A stretch of 32,644 bases of DNA from an uncultured Actinomycetes bacterium. Its GTDB lineage: Bacteria; Actinomycetota; Acidimicrobiia; Acidimicrobiales; RAAP-2. The DNA lies in the NCBI GenBank assembly GCA_903900235.1, contig CAIUMH010000029.1:1-32644 (forward strand), given 5' to 3'. The notes beneath the pieces were generated by a model, which saw only the letters and a program-made list of their open reading frames with translations, made no database searches and was not told the DNA's origin. Shown in pieces: positions 1 to 10,651 of this stretch; the first letter of the stretch is position 1, and the number at the start of each line of letters is the position of its first letter. Both the position numbers and the translations under genes were made by a program.

Positions 1-154
1 CCACGAGGCCGCACAGGGCGGCGAAGAGATCCTCGCTCATCACCTCGTCGCGGGCCGCATCGAGGAGGTCCGAGTGGGTCACCGCTCCGCCATCATCTCC
101 AGCGGCCTGAATCAGCGCATCGATGCGCTCGATCGTGCCAAGACCCATCGACAT
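1..154 (-). CDS. Probable sigma factor, N-terminal fragment (RpoD region 1.1-like)
   Basis: This is the 5' end of a minus-strand gene that runs off the left edge; 51 codons are visible. The product contains TIERIDALIQAAGDDGGAVT followed by SDLLDAARDEVMSEDLFAAL. That looks like the short helical region 1.1 of a primary sigma factor. Position supports it, because rpoD commonly follows dnaG in actinobacteria. I start it at the ATG ending at 154. GTG codons at 157, 187 and 199 are in frame and equally possible, and the reading frame is open right up to the dnaG stop codon. The characteristic sigma regions 2-4 lie outside the window, so the identification rests on weak sequence similarity plus synteny. 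It could be another small-domain regulator. Confidence 0.5.
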   Translation of the reverse strand, partial: MSMGLGTIERIDALIQAAGDDGGAVTHSDLLDAARDEVMSEDLFAALCGLV

Positions 155-199
155 CACCGGTTCAGCCCCCCGGCCATCATCGACCACCTGATCCCCCAC

Positions 200-2071
200 C
201 TAGCCCCCTCGTCTGGAGAGCCAACCTACCAAGGCCTTCTCGGCTTCACGACGCGCCAGGTCCTGATCGAGTTGTCCGAGCCATCGCTGTACCTCGGTCA
301 CCTGGCGACTCCCTTCGACGGGGTCGACCTCTCCCCGACGAACCTCTGCCTGAAGCCCCATCAGGCCAGAGCGAGCGGCCGTGCGCACCAACTGGGCAAG
401 CACCATGTCGACAGGGTCCCCCATCTCATTGGGTTCGATATTGAGCTCTTCGACCGCCACCTGACGCAGCAGGGCTGCCGCCGCCGGTGATGCCTCGTCA
501 ACCGCCTCTCGAAGGCTCTCCGCCGCCAGGAGTGCCTCGAGCGCAGCACGTTGGTCAGGATCCGAGAACAAGAAGGGCTCAATACGGTGCGCAACCAGCT
601 CGGGACGGTGGACGCAGATCCGGAGTGCCTCAAGGCCGGGGCCCGGTCGCTCCGATCCGCGGGTCGCCACCGGGCCGGGACCCTCATCCATCGGGTCCTC
701 AGGAGGTGGAGGGATATCGTCGTCGACCTCTCGCACCCGGCGCTTCTCGGGACCCCGAGGGGTTCGGGTTCCAGCCACGAACTCCGCGAGCTCTTGACGG
801 ACCAGATCAGGCCCGAGATGGCAACGATCGGCGATCCCCATCACGTACTGGTCTCGCACCAGCGCATCGGGATGCTCGGCCACGGCGGCCAGTGCGCTCT
901 CCGCTCCCCTCGCTCGGCCCTCGGCCGTGGACAGATCAGCAGTGTCGAGCGCTCGGTCGACACGGAACTTGAGGAAGGGCTTGGCCTCAGCCACCGCTTG
1001 GGCGAGTGCCCCAGGGTCAGTCTTGGCGAGCTCGGCGGGATCCATACCTTCGGGCAGAGAACAAACGACCACGTCCACTGCGTGTTGACGCTCCCACTCG
1101 TACACCCGAAGTGTGGCGCTCTGGCCGGCAGCATCACCGTCGTAGGCCAGCACGATCCGCTTAGCGAAGTTGCGCATCGTGGTGAAATGCTCCTCACCGA
1201 GCGCGGTCCCGCACGTCGCCACTGCTCGAGGGAGGCCAGCCTGGAAGAAGGCGATCACGTCGGTGTAGCCCTCGCAGACGATGATTTCGTTGGTCTCGAT
1301 GATGCTCTTCTTGGCCCAGTTGAGCCCATAGAGGGTACGGCGCTTCGAGTAGATCGCCGTCTCGGGAGAGTTCTTGTACTTGGGCTCATGCCGCTCGGGT
1401 GGTGGAGCGCCCGGTGCCGGAGGCAGGATTCGGCCTCCGACGGCGATCGGGCGACCTCCGGCATCGAGGATGGGGAATACGACACGGCCGCGCAGGAAGT
1501 CCTGTGCCCGACCCCGCTTGTTGATGAAGCCAAGGCCCGTTCCCTCAAGGACCTTCTGCGAGGCCCCAAGGTGCCGGCAGAGCTGATCCCAGTCGTCGGG
1601 AGCCCAGCCAATGCGGAATTGTCGGACGATCTCCGCGTCATAGCCACGACTTCGCAGGTAGCTGCGAGCCATACCGGCGTCTGGGGCATTGAGGAGGCGG
1701 TCGTGGAAGAACGCCACCGCCCGCTCCATCGCCTCGAGAAAGGCCGTCCGATCCTTGCCGTCGGTCCCGCTGCCCTGATCCTCGTGCAGGGTGATCCCCG
1801 CTCGGTCGGCGAGCATGCGCACGGCATCGATGAAGGGCAGACCCTGGGTCTCTTGCACGAAGGCGATGGCATCGCCGGAGACCTGGCAACCAAAGCACTT
1901 GTAGTAGCCCGTGGTCGGACTCACGTTGAATGACGGCGACTTCTCCGAGTGGAAGGGGCATAGCCCCACCCAGTTGCTGCCGACCTTCTTGAGCCCCACG
2001 AGGTCACTGACCAGACGGACAAGATCCGTAGCCGTGCGGACCTGATCGATCTCTTCGCGCGGGATGCTCAC
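200..2071 (-). CDS. dnaG: DNA primase DnaG
   Basis: DnaG makes the short RNA primers used by the replication fork. The 623-residue protein has the full family layout. The N-terminal CHC2 zinc finger has Cys38, His41, Cys59 and Cys62 (CPFH and CFGC). The primase core ends in a TOPRIM domain with the acidic motifs EGYTD (267-271) and DGDAAG (311-316) and a following EGMDPAEL. A proline- and acid-rich linker near residues 445-475 leads to a C-terminal helicase-binding-type domain. Length is normal for actinobacterial DnaG. The start is GTG at 2071; it lacks a Shine-Dalgarno sequence but has TAGGTT six bases upstream. ppdK lies 44 bases upstream and the probable sigma-factor gene follows directly. 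Confidence 0.97.
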   Translation of the reverse strand: MSIPREEIDQVRTATDLVRLVSDLVGLKKVGSNWVGLCPFHSEKSPSFNVSPTTGYYKCFGCQVSGDAIAFVQETQGLPFIDAVRMLADRAGITLHEDQGSGTDGKDRTAFLEAMERAVAFFHDRLLNAPDAGMARSYLRSRGYDAEIVRQFRIGWAPDDWDQLCRHLGASQKVLEGTGLGFINKRGRAQDFLRGRVVFPILDAGGRPIAVGGRILPPAPGAPPPERHEPKYKNSPETAIYSKRRTLYGLNWAKKSIIETNEIIVCEGYTDVIAFFQAGLPRAVATCGTALGEEHFTTMRNFAKRIVLAYDGDAAGQSATLRVYEWERQHAVDVVVCSLPEGMDPAELAKTDPGALAQAVAEAKPFLKFRVDRALDTADLSTAEGRARGAESALAAVAEHPDALVRDQYVMGIADRCHLGPDLVRQELAEFVAGTRTPRGPEKRRVREVDDDIPPPPEDPMDEGPGPVATRGSERPGPGLEALRICVHRPELVAHRIEPFLFSDPDQRAALEALLAAESLREAVDEASPAAAALLRQVAVEELNIEPNEMGDPVDMVLAQLVRTAARSGLMGLQAEVRRGEVDPVEGSRQVTEVQRWLGQLDQDLARREAEKALVGWLSRRGG

Positions 2072-2077
2072 GGCAGG

Positions 2078-2083
2078 AACCTA
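2078..2083 (-). promoter_or_regulatory. Candidate -10 element of dnaG (leaderless start)
   Basis: On the minus strand TAGGTT is followed by six bases (CCTGCC) and then the dnaG GTG. This spacing would place the transcription start at or next to the start codon. No convincing -35 hexamer is visible. The same arrangement recurs before several other genes in the window. Confidence 0.45.
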
Positions 2084-2094
2084 CCGCGCCGTCC

Positions 2095-2108
2095 GGGCGA
2101 AGGCGCCC
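2095..2108. terminator. Small GC hairpin between ppdK and dnaG
   Basis: GGGCG and CGCCC can pair around a four-base loop, 8-21 bases past the ppdK stop codon. There is no T-run, so it would be a weak or U-tract-free terminator, or simply a chance GC hairpin. A second perfect inverted repeat (AGGTCC, TCA, GGACCT at 2110-2124) spans the ppdK stop codon itself. Confidence 0.25.
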
Positions 2109-2115
2109 GAGGTCC

Positions 2116-4854
<2,739 letters not shown>

Positions 4855-4961
4855 GAGGGTTCTCTTCAGGTAGACGACACGGTGAGTGAAGGAGTCATCC
4901 TAATGGCCCGACGGAGACCACCGAGGATCCCCGGCTGCTGCCACCCTCACCATCCTCCCGA

Positions 4962-4967
4962 TAGCCT
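4962..4967 (+). promoter_or_regulatory. Candidate -10 element of the DrrA-like gene (leaderless start)
   Basis: TAGCCT is followed by seven bases and then the ATG at 4975. The preceding sequence holds no Shine-Dalgarno motif. This supports the ATG at 4975 over in-frame upstream codons, which would give an N-terminus rich in Pro, His and Arg unlike the family. No clear -35 is visible. Confidence 0.45.
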
Positions 4968-4974
4968 TCAACTC

Positions 4975-5985
4975 ATGTCCCAAGAGATCGCCGTCAGCGC
5001 CCACGGGCTATCGAAGACCTTCCGCAATGGCGAGGTGGTGGCCCTCGATGGCTTCGACCTCGAAGTCCCCCGTGGCCAGGTTGTCGGCCTGCTCGGACCC
5101 AATGGATCAGGCAAGACCACTGCAGTGCGAATCTTGTCGACGATCCTGCGCCCAGACGCCGGGGTCGCCTCGATCCTGGGCTTCGACGTCGCCAAGGATG
5201 CCGCCAAGGTCCGCCGCGTCATCGGGCTGGCCGGCCAGTACGCCACGGTGGACGAGAACCTCACTGGTGCCGAGAACCTGACGATGGTCGGTCGACTCTG
5301 CCACCTTTCAAAGCCCGAGGTCCGGCGACGGATGACCGAGTTATTGGAGCAGTTCGGTCTCTCCGACGCCGGTGGTCGCCCGGTCAAGACCTACTCCGGC
5401 GGCATGCGCAGGCGGCTCGATCTGGCAGCCTCGCTGGTCACAGCGCCACCGGTGCTCTTCCTCGATGAGCCGACCACCGGGCTCGACCCGCAGAGCCGGC
5501 TCGCCCTCTGGGATGTGATCGATGCCCTCGTCGAGTCGGGCACCACGGTGCTGCTCACCACGCAGTACCTCGAGGAGGCCGATCGTCTCGCCAGAGACAT
5601 CGTGGTGATCGATCATGGCCGGGTGATTGCCAAGGGCACCCCGGCAGAGCTCAAGGCCGACCTCGGCAGCACGGTGCTCGAGCTCACCCTCGAGAGCCCT
5701 GAGTCCGCCAGCTCCGCCGCCTCACTCTTCGCCGACCTCTCCACGAAGCCCCCCCATGTCGACGGACCGACCGTCGGCCTCACGGTCGACGCTGGACCCT
5801 CAGTGGCAGCCGAGGCCCTTCGAAGAATCGACGCCGCTGGGTTCGACCTGATCGGCCTCAACCTCCACGAGCCCAGCCTCGATGACGTGTTCCTGGCCCT
5901 CACGGGTCGCAAGGCGGAAGTCGATCCTGACGCCATCGCCCAGACCTCCGGCCGCAAGAGCCGCCGCACCAAGGAGTCCGCATGA
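4975..5985 (+). CDS. ABC transporter ATP-binding protein, DrrA (daunorubicin-resistance) family
   Basis: This cytoplasmic ATPase subunit powers an exporter formed with the next gene. The 336-residue protein has Walker A GPNGSGKTT (41-49), a Q-loop region AGQYATVDENLTG near 88, signature YSGGMRRRLDLA (140-151) and Walker B VLFLDEPTTGLDP (160-172). TTQYLEEAD at 195-203 has Gln where many ABC proteins carry the H-loop His, which is typical of the DrrA group. A C-terminal accessory domain of about 100 residues follows, with LDDVFLALTG near the end. Its stop overlaps the permease start by four bases (ATGA). DrrAB relatives export antibiotics or lipids; nothing nearby identifies the substrate. Confidence 0.93.
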   Translation: MSQEIAVSAHGLSKTFRNGEVVALDGFDLEVPRGQVVGLLGPNGSGKTTAVRILSTILRPDAGVASILGFDVAKDAAKVRRVIGLAGQYATVDENLTGAENLTMVGRLCHLSKPEVRRRMTELLEQFGLSDAGGRPVKTYSGGMRRRLDLAASLVTAPPVLFLDEPTTGLDPQSRLALWDVIDALVESGTTVLLTTQYLEEADRLARDIVVIDHGRVIAKGTPAELKADLGSTVLELTLESPESASSAASLFADLSTKPPHVDGPTVGLTVDAGPSVAAEALRRIDAAGFDLIGLNLHEPSLDDVFLALTGRKAEVDPDAIAQTSGRKSRRTKESA

Positions 5986-6788
5986 CCGACCTCGCAGCCC
6001 TCCCCTCGGCGGCCTCCTCGCTCCGGTGGGCCATCACCGACACCGTTACCATCACCAAGCGAAACCTGCTGGCCACGATCCGGATCCCCGAGGCCCTGTT
6101 CTTCTCGGCGCTCCAGCCGATCATGTTCGTCCTGCTGTTCCGCTACGTATTCGGCGGCGCCATCCCCATCCCTGGTGGCATCAGCTATGTGAACTATCTG
6201 ATGCCGGGCATCTTCGTGCAGACCATCTGCTTCGGCGCTGCATCCACGGCCATCGGTCTTGCAGAGGACCTGCAGAAGGGTCTCATCGAGCGGTTCCGTG
6301 CTCTGCCGATGAGTAGATCGGCTGTGCTCGGCGGTCGCACCACCGCGGACCTGGTTCGCAATGTCTTCGTGATCATGCTCATGACTGCAGTCGGTCTCGC
6401 CGTCGGGTTCCGTCCCGTGGCCTCGGTCCCCGATTACGCGCTCGCCTGTCTCGTGATGCTGGTGTTCTCGTTCTCGCTCATGTGGGGCTTTGCCTTCATC
6501 GGCTTGCGCGCTCCGACCTCTGAGGCGGCCCAGCTCATGACGTTCCCGCTGCTGTTCCCGCTGACATTTCTCTCCACGGCCTTCGTCCCACTGCACGCTC
6601 TCCCCGGGTTTCTCCAAGGGTTTGCCCAGCATCAGCCGGTATCCGTGTGCGTCAATGCCGTGCGCTCACTGATGGTCGGTGGGCCATTCCACAACCCAAC
6701 CGCAGTCTGGGGTTCCGTGGCCTGGAGCATCGCCCTGCTGGGGGTGCTCGCACCGCTGGCAGTGAGGACCTACCGCCGTCTGAACTGA
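5982..6788 (+). CDS. ABC-2 type permease, DrrB family
   Basis: This is the membrane partner of the preceding ATPase. The 268-residue protein begins with a cytoplasmic amphipathic stretch (ITDTVTITKRNLLATIRIPE) that leads into about six hydrophobic segments: near residues 42-58, 70-90, 122-142, 153-172, 180-200 and 238-256. The conserved pattern of an ABC-2 exporter is present, including GLAEDLQKGLIERFRALPMS between the second and third segments and an FPLLFPLTFLSTAFVP segment. It starts at the ATG in the ATGA overlap with the ATPase gene, which indicates translational coupling and equimolar production. It is convergent with glyS, with only ten bases between the two stop codons. Confidence 0.92.
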   Translation: MTDLAALPSAASSLRWAITDTVTITKRNLLATIRIPEALFFSALQPIMFVLLFRYVFGGAIPIPGGISYVNYLMPGIFVQTICFGAASTAIGLAEDLQKGLIERFRALPMSRSAVLGGRTTADLVRNVFVIMLMTAVGLAVGFRPVASVPDYALACLVMLVFSFSLMWGFAFIGLRAPTSEAAQLMTFPLLFPLTFLSTAFVPLHALPGFLQGFAQHQPVSVCVNAVRSLMVGGPFHNPTAVWGSVAWSIALLGVLAPLAVRTYRRLN

Positions 6789-6798
6789 ACCGCGGGGG

Positions 6799-8118
6799 CT
6801 AGCTACCCTGCGTCCGTCGGATCAGCTCGGCGATAAGGCCGTCAATGGGGACGCGTACCTGCTCGGTGGTGTCGCGATCGCGCACCGTGACCGCTCGGTC
6901 CTCGATCGTGTCGAAGTCGACGGTGATGCACCACGGCGTACCCACCTCGTCCTGGCGGCGGTACCGCTTTCCAATGGACTGGGTCACGTCGTAGTCGCAC
7001 TGGAAGTGCGGCTGAAGCAGGGCCAGCACCTCGCGGGCGGTCGGCTCGAGCTCTGGCTTCTTCGATAGGGGCAGGACGGCCACCTGGTTCGGGGCCAGTC
7101 GCCAGTCGAGCCGCAGGACGGCCCGCTCCTCTCCGCCAACCGTATCGGTCTGATAGGCAGCGAGCAGGAAGGCCATCATCGTGCGTGTGGCGCCGGCAGC
7201 CGGCTCAATCACATAGGGCGTGTAGCGCTCATTGGTCGACTGGTCGAAGTACTCGAGCCGCTCGCCCGAGGCCGACGCGTGCGCCTTCAAGTCGTAGTCG
7301 GTCCGATTTGCGACTCCCTCAAGCTCACCCCAGCCCCATGGGAACAGGAACTCGATATCGGTCGTCCCGGCTGAGTAGTGACTCAGCTCATCGGCATCAT
7401 GAGGGCGCAGGCGGAGCATCTCCGCGGGAATCCCGTAGTCCTGGTACCACGCGAAGCGCTGATCGACCCAGTAGTCGAACCACTCTCCCGCCTCTGCCGG
7501 CGGCACGAAGTATTCCATCTCCATCTGCTCGAACTCGCGCGTTCGGAACACGAAGTTCCCTGGAGTGATCTCGTTGCGGAAGGACTTTCCCACCTGAGCG
7601 ATACCGAAGGGTGGCTTCTTGCGGGTGGTGGTGGCCACGTTCATGAAATTGGTGAACATGCCCTGGGCTGTCTCGGGCCGCAGGTAGGCCACCGAGCCCT
7701 CATCCTGAACCGGGCCGGCATGGGTCTTGAACATCAGCTGAAAGTCGCGAGCCTCGGTCAGGTCCGTGCTGCCGCAGTTAGGGCAGGTGTCGGCGATGTG
7801 ATCGGCGCGATGGCGCTCCTTGCAGTTACGGCAGTCCACCATTGGATCCGAGAAGGTGGTGAGGTGCCCCGAAGCACCCCAAATTGCCGGCGGCGACAAG
7901 ATGGCGGCATCGAGACCGACGACATCGTCGCGCAGCTGCACCATCGATCGCCACCAGGCATTCTTGACATTGCGAAGCATGAGGACGCCGAGCGGACCAT
8001 AGTCATAGGTAGACCGGAAGCCTCCGTAGATCTCGGCCGAGGGAAAGACGAAGCCCCGGCGCTTGGCCAGGTTGACCACGTCGTCGAAGAGGGTGCTGTC
8101 GGGGGTGGGCTCGCTCAT
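6799..8118 (-). CDS. glyS: Glycyl-tRNA synthetase, dimeric class II type
   Basis: The enzyme charges tRNA-Gly with glycine. The 439-residue protein has the motif 1 region (GGFRSTYDYGPLGVLM), a zinc-ribbon insert with Cys pairs at about 96/99 and 112/115 (CRNC and CPNC), motif 2 (GKSFRNEITPGNFVFRTREF), motif 3 (YVIEPAAGATRTMMAFLLAA) and a C-terminal anticodon-binding domain (LAPNQVAVLPLSKK). This is the single-chain alpha-2 form, not the alpha/beta tetramer. I chose the ATG at 8118. An in-frame TTG at 8127 adds only three residues, and TAGGTT overlapping the hemW stop codon lies eight bases before the ATG. It follows hemW by 11 bases. Confidence 0.96.
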   Translation of the reverse strand: MSEPTPDSTLFDDVVNLAKRRGFVFPSAEIYGGFRSTYDYGPLGVLMLRNVKNAWWRSMVQLRDDVVGLDAAILSPPAIWGASGHLTTFSDPMVDCRNCKERHRADHIADTCPNCGSTDLTEARDFQLMFKTHAGPVQDEGSVAYLRPETAQGMFTNFMNVATTTRKKPPFGIAQVGKSFRNEITPGNFVFRTREFEQMEMEYFVPPAEAGEWFDYWVDQRFAWYQDYGIPAEMLRLRPHDADELSHYSAGTTDIEFLFPWGWGELEGVANRTDYDLKAHASASGERLEYFDQSTNERYTPYVIEPAAGATRTMMAFLLAAYQTDTVGGEERAVLRLDWRLAPNQVAVLPLSKKPELEPTAREVLALLQPHFQCDYDVTQSIGKRYRRQDEVGTPWCITVDFDTIEDRAVTVRDRDTTEQVRVPIDGLIAELIRRTQGS

Positions 8119-8126
8119 GGGCCTCA

Positions 8127-8132
8127 AACCTA
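8127..8132 (-). promoter_or_regulatory. Candidate -10 element of glyS overlapping the hemW stop codon
   Basis: TAGGTT on the minus strand begins with the TAG stop of hemW and lies eight bases before the glyS ATG at 8118. It could start a leaderless glyS message independent of hemW. The spacing is slightly longer than in the other cases in this window, so support is weaker. Confidence 0.3.
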
Positions 8133-9233
8133 GCGGGAAGCCTCAACCGCACCGGAAGACACCACCAGACGAGCCAGCACCGCGTCGGCCAGCAGGCGAC
8201 CACGCAGGGTCAGCACCCATCGATCGTCCTCGAGCTCAAGCAGTCCTTCGAGGTCGAGCGGCGGCTCGATCCACGAGGTCGGGACCCCCCTGCGGGTCCG
8301 CAAGCGAAGTGCGACCGACTCGAAGGTCCGCTGCTCGCCGGCCACGACCTCGCAACCGGCTTGAGCCGTACCTCCCGACTCGATCGCCTCAAGGTAGGCA
8401 GTGAGATTGGCAACGTTCCAGCTGCGGAGCCCCGATCGATGGCCGTGGGCAGCTGCGCCGACGCCCAGGTAATCCCCGCCGTCCCAATAGAGCTGGTTGT
8501 GTTGACAGTCGTGCCCGGGCCTCGCCCAGTTCGACACCTCGTACCAGCCATAGCCCCGACCCGCGAGCTCGGCATCGAGTAGTTCATAGCGATGAGCCAG
8601 CACCTCCTCGTCAGGATGACGCGACGTATCGCGGCTGAGCGGCGTCCCCCGCTCCACCGTCAACAAGTAGGCGCTCACGTGGGGAGGAGCATCGTCGTGG
8701 TCGAGGACGTCGACGAGCGTGGTCAGGAGGTCGTCGTCGGTCTCACCTGCCGCTCCGGCAATCAGATCCATCGACCATGTCTCGAGGCCCGATGCCGCCA
8801 CCACGGCGCACAGATCCCGGACCGCCTCTCCACGGTGGGTGCGGCCCAAGCTGGCCAATACGTGCGAGGCCGTCGACTGGATCCCGATCGAGACCCGGGT
8901 CACTCCGGCAGCCACCATGGCCTCGAGGCGATCCGCCGAGACGTCTTCGGGGTTCATCTCCACCGTCACCTCCGCTGAGGGGGCGAGGTCGAGAGCCCCC
9001 AGGATCTCGACCAACATCTCGATCGGCAGATGCGAGGGCGTCCCACCACCAAAGAAGGCGCTGGTCGCCGGCGGAGTTCCGGTTCCTGTGGCTCGGCCCA
9101 GCTCGGTGATTACCGCATCGACGTAGCGCTGTTCGAGGTCCTCGGCATCGGTGTAGGTGACGAACGCGCAGTAGTCGCACCGCTGGGCACAGAACGGAAT
9201 GTGAACATAGACACCGAAGGCCGAATCGCTCAC
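8130..9233 (-). CDS. hemW: Radical SAM heme chaperone HemW
   Basis: HemW is a radical SAM protein that binds heme and delivers it to respiratory enzymes; it was formerly called HemN-like coproporphyrinogen oxidase. The 367-residue sequence opens with VYVHIPFCAQRCDYCAF, where Cys15, Cys19 and Cys22 form the CxxxCxxC iron-sulfur motif. The fourth position is Phe rather than the extra Cys of true HemN, which favours HemW. GGGTPSHLP (62-70) and a SIGIQSTASHVLASLGRTH segment are further family marks. The start is GTG at 9233, overlapping the photolyase stop by four bases (GTGA). In many actinobacteria hemW sits between lepA and hrcA; here it has moved next to the photolyase gene. Confidence 0.94.
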   Translation of the reverse strand: MSDSAFGVYVHIPFCAQRCDYCAFVTYTDAEDLEQRYVDAVITELGRATGTGTPPATSAFFGGGTPSHLPIEMLVEILGALDLAPSAEVTVEMNPEDVSADRLEAMVAAGVTRVSIGIQSTASHVLASLGRTHRGEAVRDLCAVVAASGLETWSMDLIAGAAGETDDDLLTTLVDVLDHDDAPPHVSAYLLTVERGTPLSRDTSRHPDEEVLAHRYELLDAELAGRGYGWYEVSNWARPGHDCQHNQLYWDGGDYLGVGAAAHGHRSGLRSWNVANLTAYLEAIESGGTAQAGCEVVAGEQRTFESVALRLRTRRGVPTSWIEPPLDLEGLLELEDDRWVLTLRGRLLADAVLARLVVSSGAVEASR

Positions 9234-10639
9234 TCGGCCTTCGTTTCGTCGAGCCGGCGCAACGCCTCAATGCGCTCAGCCCCGAGATCGATCATCGCCG
9301 CCGGATAGTCAGCCGAGCTGAGCAAGTCCACTCCACCGCCGGGCTGAAGCACTCGAGGAGCGGGGATCTCCGAAAGCTCAGGAATCTGGGCGTGGACGAA
9401 TTGGGCGTCGGGATCGAAGCGCTCAGCCTGAGCGAGCGGAGAGAAGATCCGGTAGAAGGGCGAGGCATCAGTACCCGTACCTGCCGTCCACTGCCAGCCA
9501 TGGGTGTTCGAGGCCAGGTCACCGTCGATGAGCCGCCACATGAACCAGCGCGCACCCCACCTCCAGTCAAGGTGGAGGTGCTTGACCAGGAAACTCGCCG
9601 TGAGCATTCGGCCACGATTGTGCATCCATCCCTCCGCAAGGAGCTGGCGCATCGAGGCATCAACGAGGGGGATCCCGGTCTCACCGCGAGCCCAACGACG
9701 GAAGCGCTCCTCCGCGGCTGGACCGGCGTCCACACGCAGGCGGGCCATCTTCGGCTGGAGTGGCTCGCTCACCGAATCGGGGTGGTGATGGAGCACGTCG
9801 GCATAGAACTCGCGCCAGGCGATCTCGGAGCGGAAGGTGGTCGCCCCCTGGTCCGCCCCAGCGGCCGCAGCGAGGGCAGTGCGCGGGTGGAGGCTGCCAA
9901 AGCGGAGGTGGGGACTCAGGTGGCTCGTACCTGGCGTGGCGAACACATTGCGGTCGTGGTCGTAGCGGTCGATGGGGCCCTCACAAAATCGCTCGAGGAG
10001 TGACATCGCCTCACTCTCGCCGGCCGGCGGAAGCACGATAGGCGGCGCATCCGGCAGATCTGCGAACAGCGCCGGACGACGGGTGCCCGCCCGCTTCGGG
10101 ATCTCGTCGAGGGCCGCCAATGACGGAACGTTCACCCACGAGACATCGGGCACCGGGAGCACCACGTGAGGTCCGATGACCTCCCACCGTCGACGGAAGG
10201 CAGTGAAGACCTTGACCGGACCACCTGACGCGCCTCGAACGGTTCCGGGGTCGACGCAGTAGGGCGATGACACACGATGCAGAGCAATGCCATGGTGCCC
10301 AAGCGCCTCGGCCACCGCGTCGTCTCGAGCCGAACCTGACGGGCCGAAGTCGCCAGAGACCACCACGTGAGCGACACCGAGCCCCTCCGCCAGCTCCGTC
10401 ACTGCGGTGACTGGATCGCCGGCCAGCAGACACAAGGGTGACCCCATTGAGGCCTCGAGTGCTTCGAGGCTCGATCGAAGGAAGGAAGCCCGAGTGGGTC
10501 CAGCCGGGGCGAGGAACGTCTCGTCGAGCACGAAGAGCGGGACTACCCCATCAGCACCCCCAAGCCGGACTGCTTCGTGGAGGGCGGGGTGATCGCTGAG
10601 GCGTAGGTCGCGCCTGAACCACAGAATGCTCGGAGCCAT
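9230..10639 (-). CDS. phr: Deoxyribodipyrimidine photolyase (cryptochrome/photolyase family, class I)
   Basis: Photolyase uses blue light and FAD to split UV-induced pyrimidine dimers. The 469-residue protein has the N-terminal antenna-chromophore domain (ILWFRRDLRLSDHPAL) and the C-terminal FAD domain: SHLSPHLRFGSLHPR (239-253), AWREFYADVLHHHP, DASMRQLLAEGWMHNRGRM and LIDGDLASNTHGWQW. By visual alignment with the Escherichia coli enzyme, Trp316, Trp359 and Trp382 match the electron-transfer triad. The start is ATG at 10639, nine bases after recO, with TAGATT six bases upstream. Its place between recO and hemW groups two repair genes. The sequence alone does not separate CPD repair from other photolyase activities. 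Confidence 0.94.
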   Translation of the reverse strand: MAPSILWFRRDLRLSDHPALHEAVRLGGADGVVPLFVLDETFLAPAGPTRASFLRSSLEALEASMGSPLCLLAGDPVTAVTELAEGLGVAHVVVSGDFGPSGSARDDAVAEALGHHGIALHRVSSPYCVDPGTVRGASGGPVKVFTAFRRRWEVIGPHVVLPVPDVSWVNVPSLAALDEIPKRAGTRRPALFADLPDAPPIVLPPAGESEAMSLLERFCEGPIDRYDHDRNVFATPGTSHLSPHLRFGSLHPRTALAAAAGADQGATTFRSEIAWREFYADVLHHHPDSVSEPLQPKMARLRVDAGPAAEERFRRWARGETGIPLVDASMRQLLAEGWMHNRGRMLTASFLVKHLHLDWRWGARWFMWRLIDGDLASNTHGWQWTAGTGTDASPFYRIFSPLAQAERFDPDAQFVHAQIPELSEIPAPRVLQPGGGVDLLSSADYPAAMIDLGAERIEALRRLDETKAE

Positions 10640-10645
10640 GGGGTG

Positions 10646-10651
10646 AATCTA
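10646..10651 (-). promoter_or_regulatory. Candidate -10 element of phr overlapping the recO stop codon
   Basis: TAGATT starts with the TAG stop of recO, then six bases (CACCCC) lead to the photolyase ATG. No Shine-Dalgarno sequence is present. This suggests that the photolyase and hemW pair can be transcribed separately from recO as a leaderless message. Confidence 0.4.

Noticed and set aside
551-1933. Long plus-strand open frame of 460 codons opposite dnaG
   Set aside because: It is antisense to an unmistakable primase gene, has no family motifs and is a usual by-product of high GC content.
5613-6632. Minus-strand open frame of 339 codons across the DrrAB genes
   Set aside because: It spans the junction of two well-defined plus-strand genes and has no recognisable motifs.
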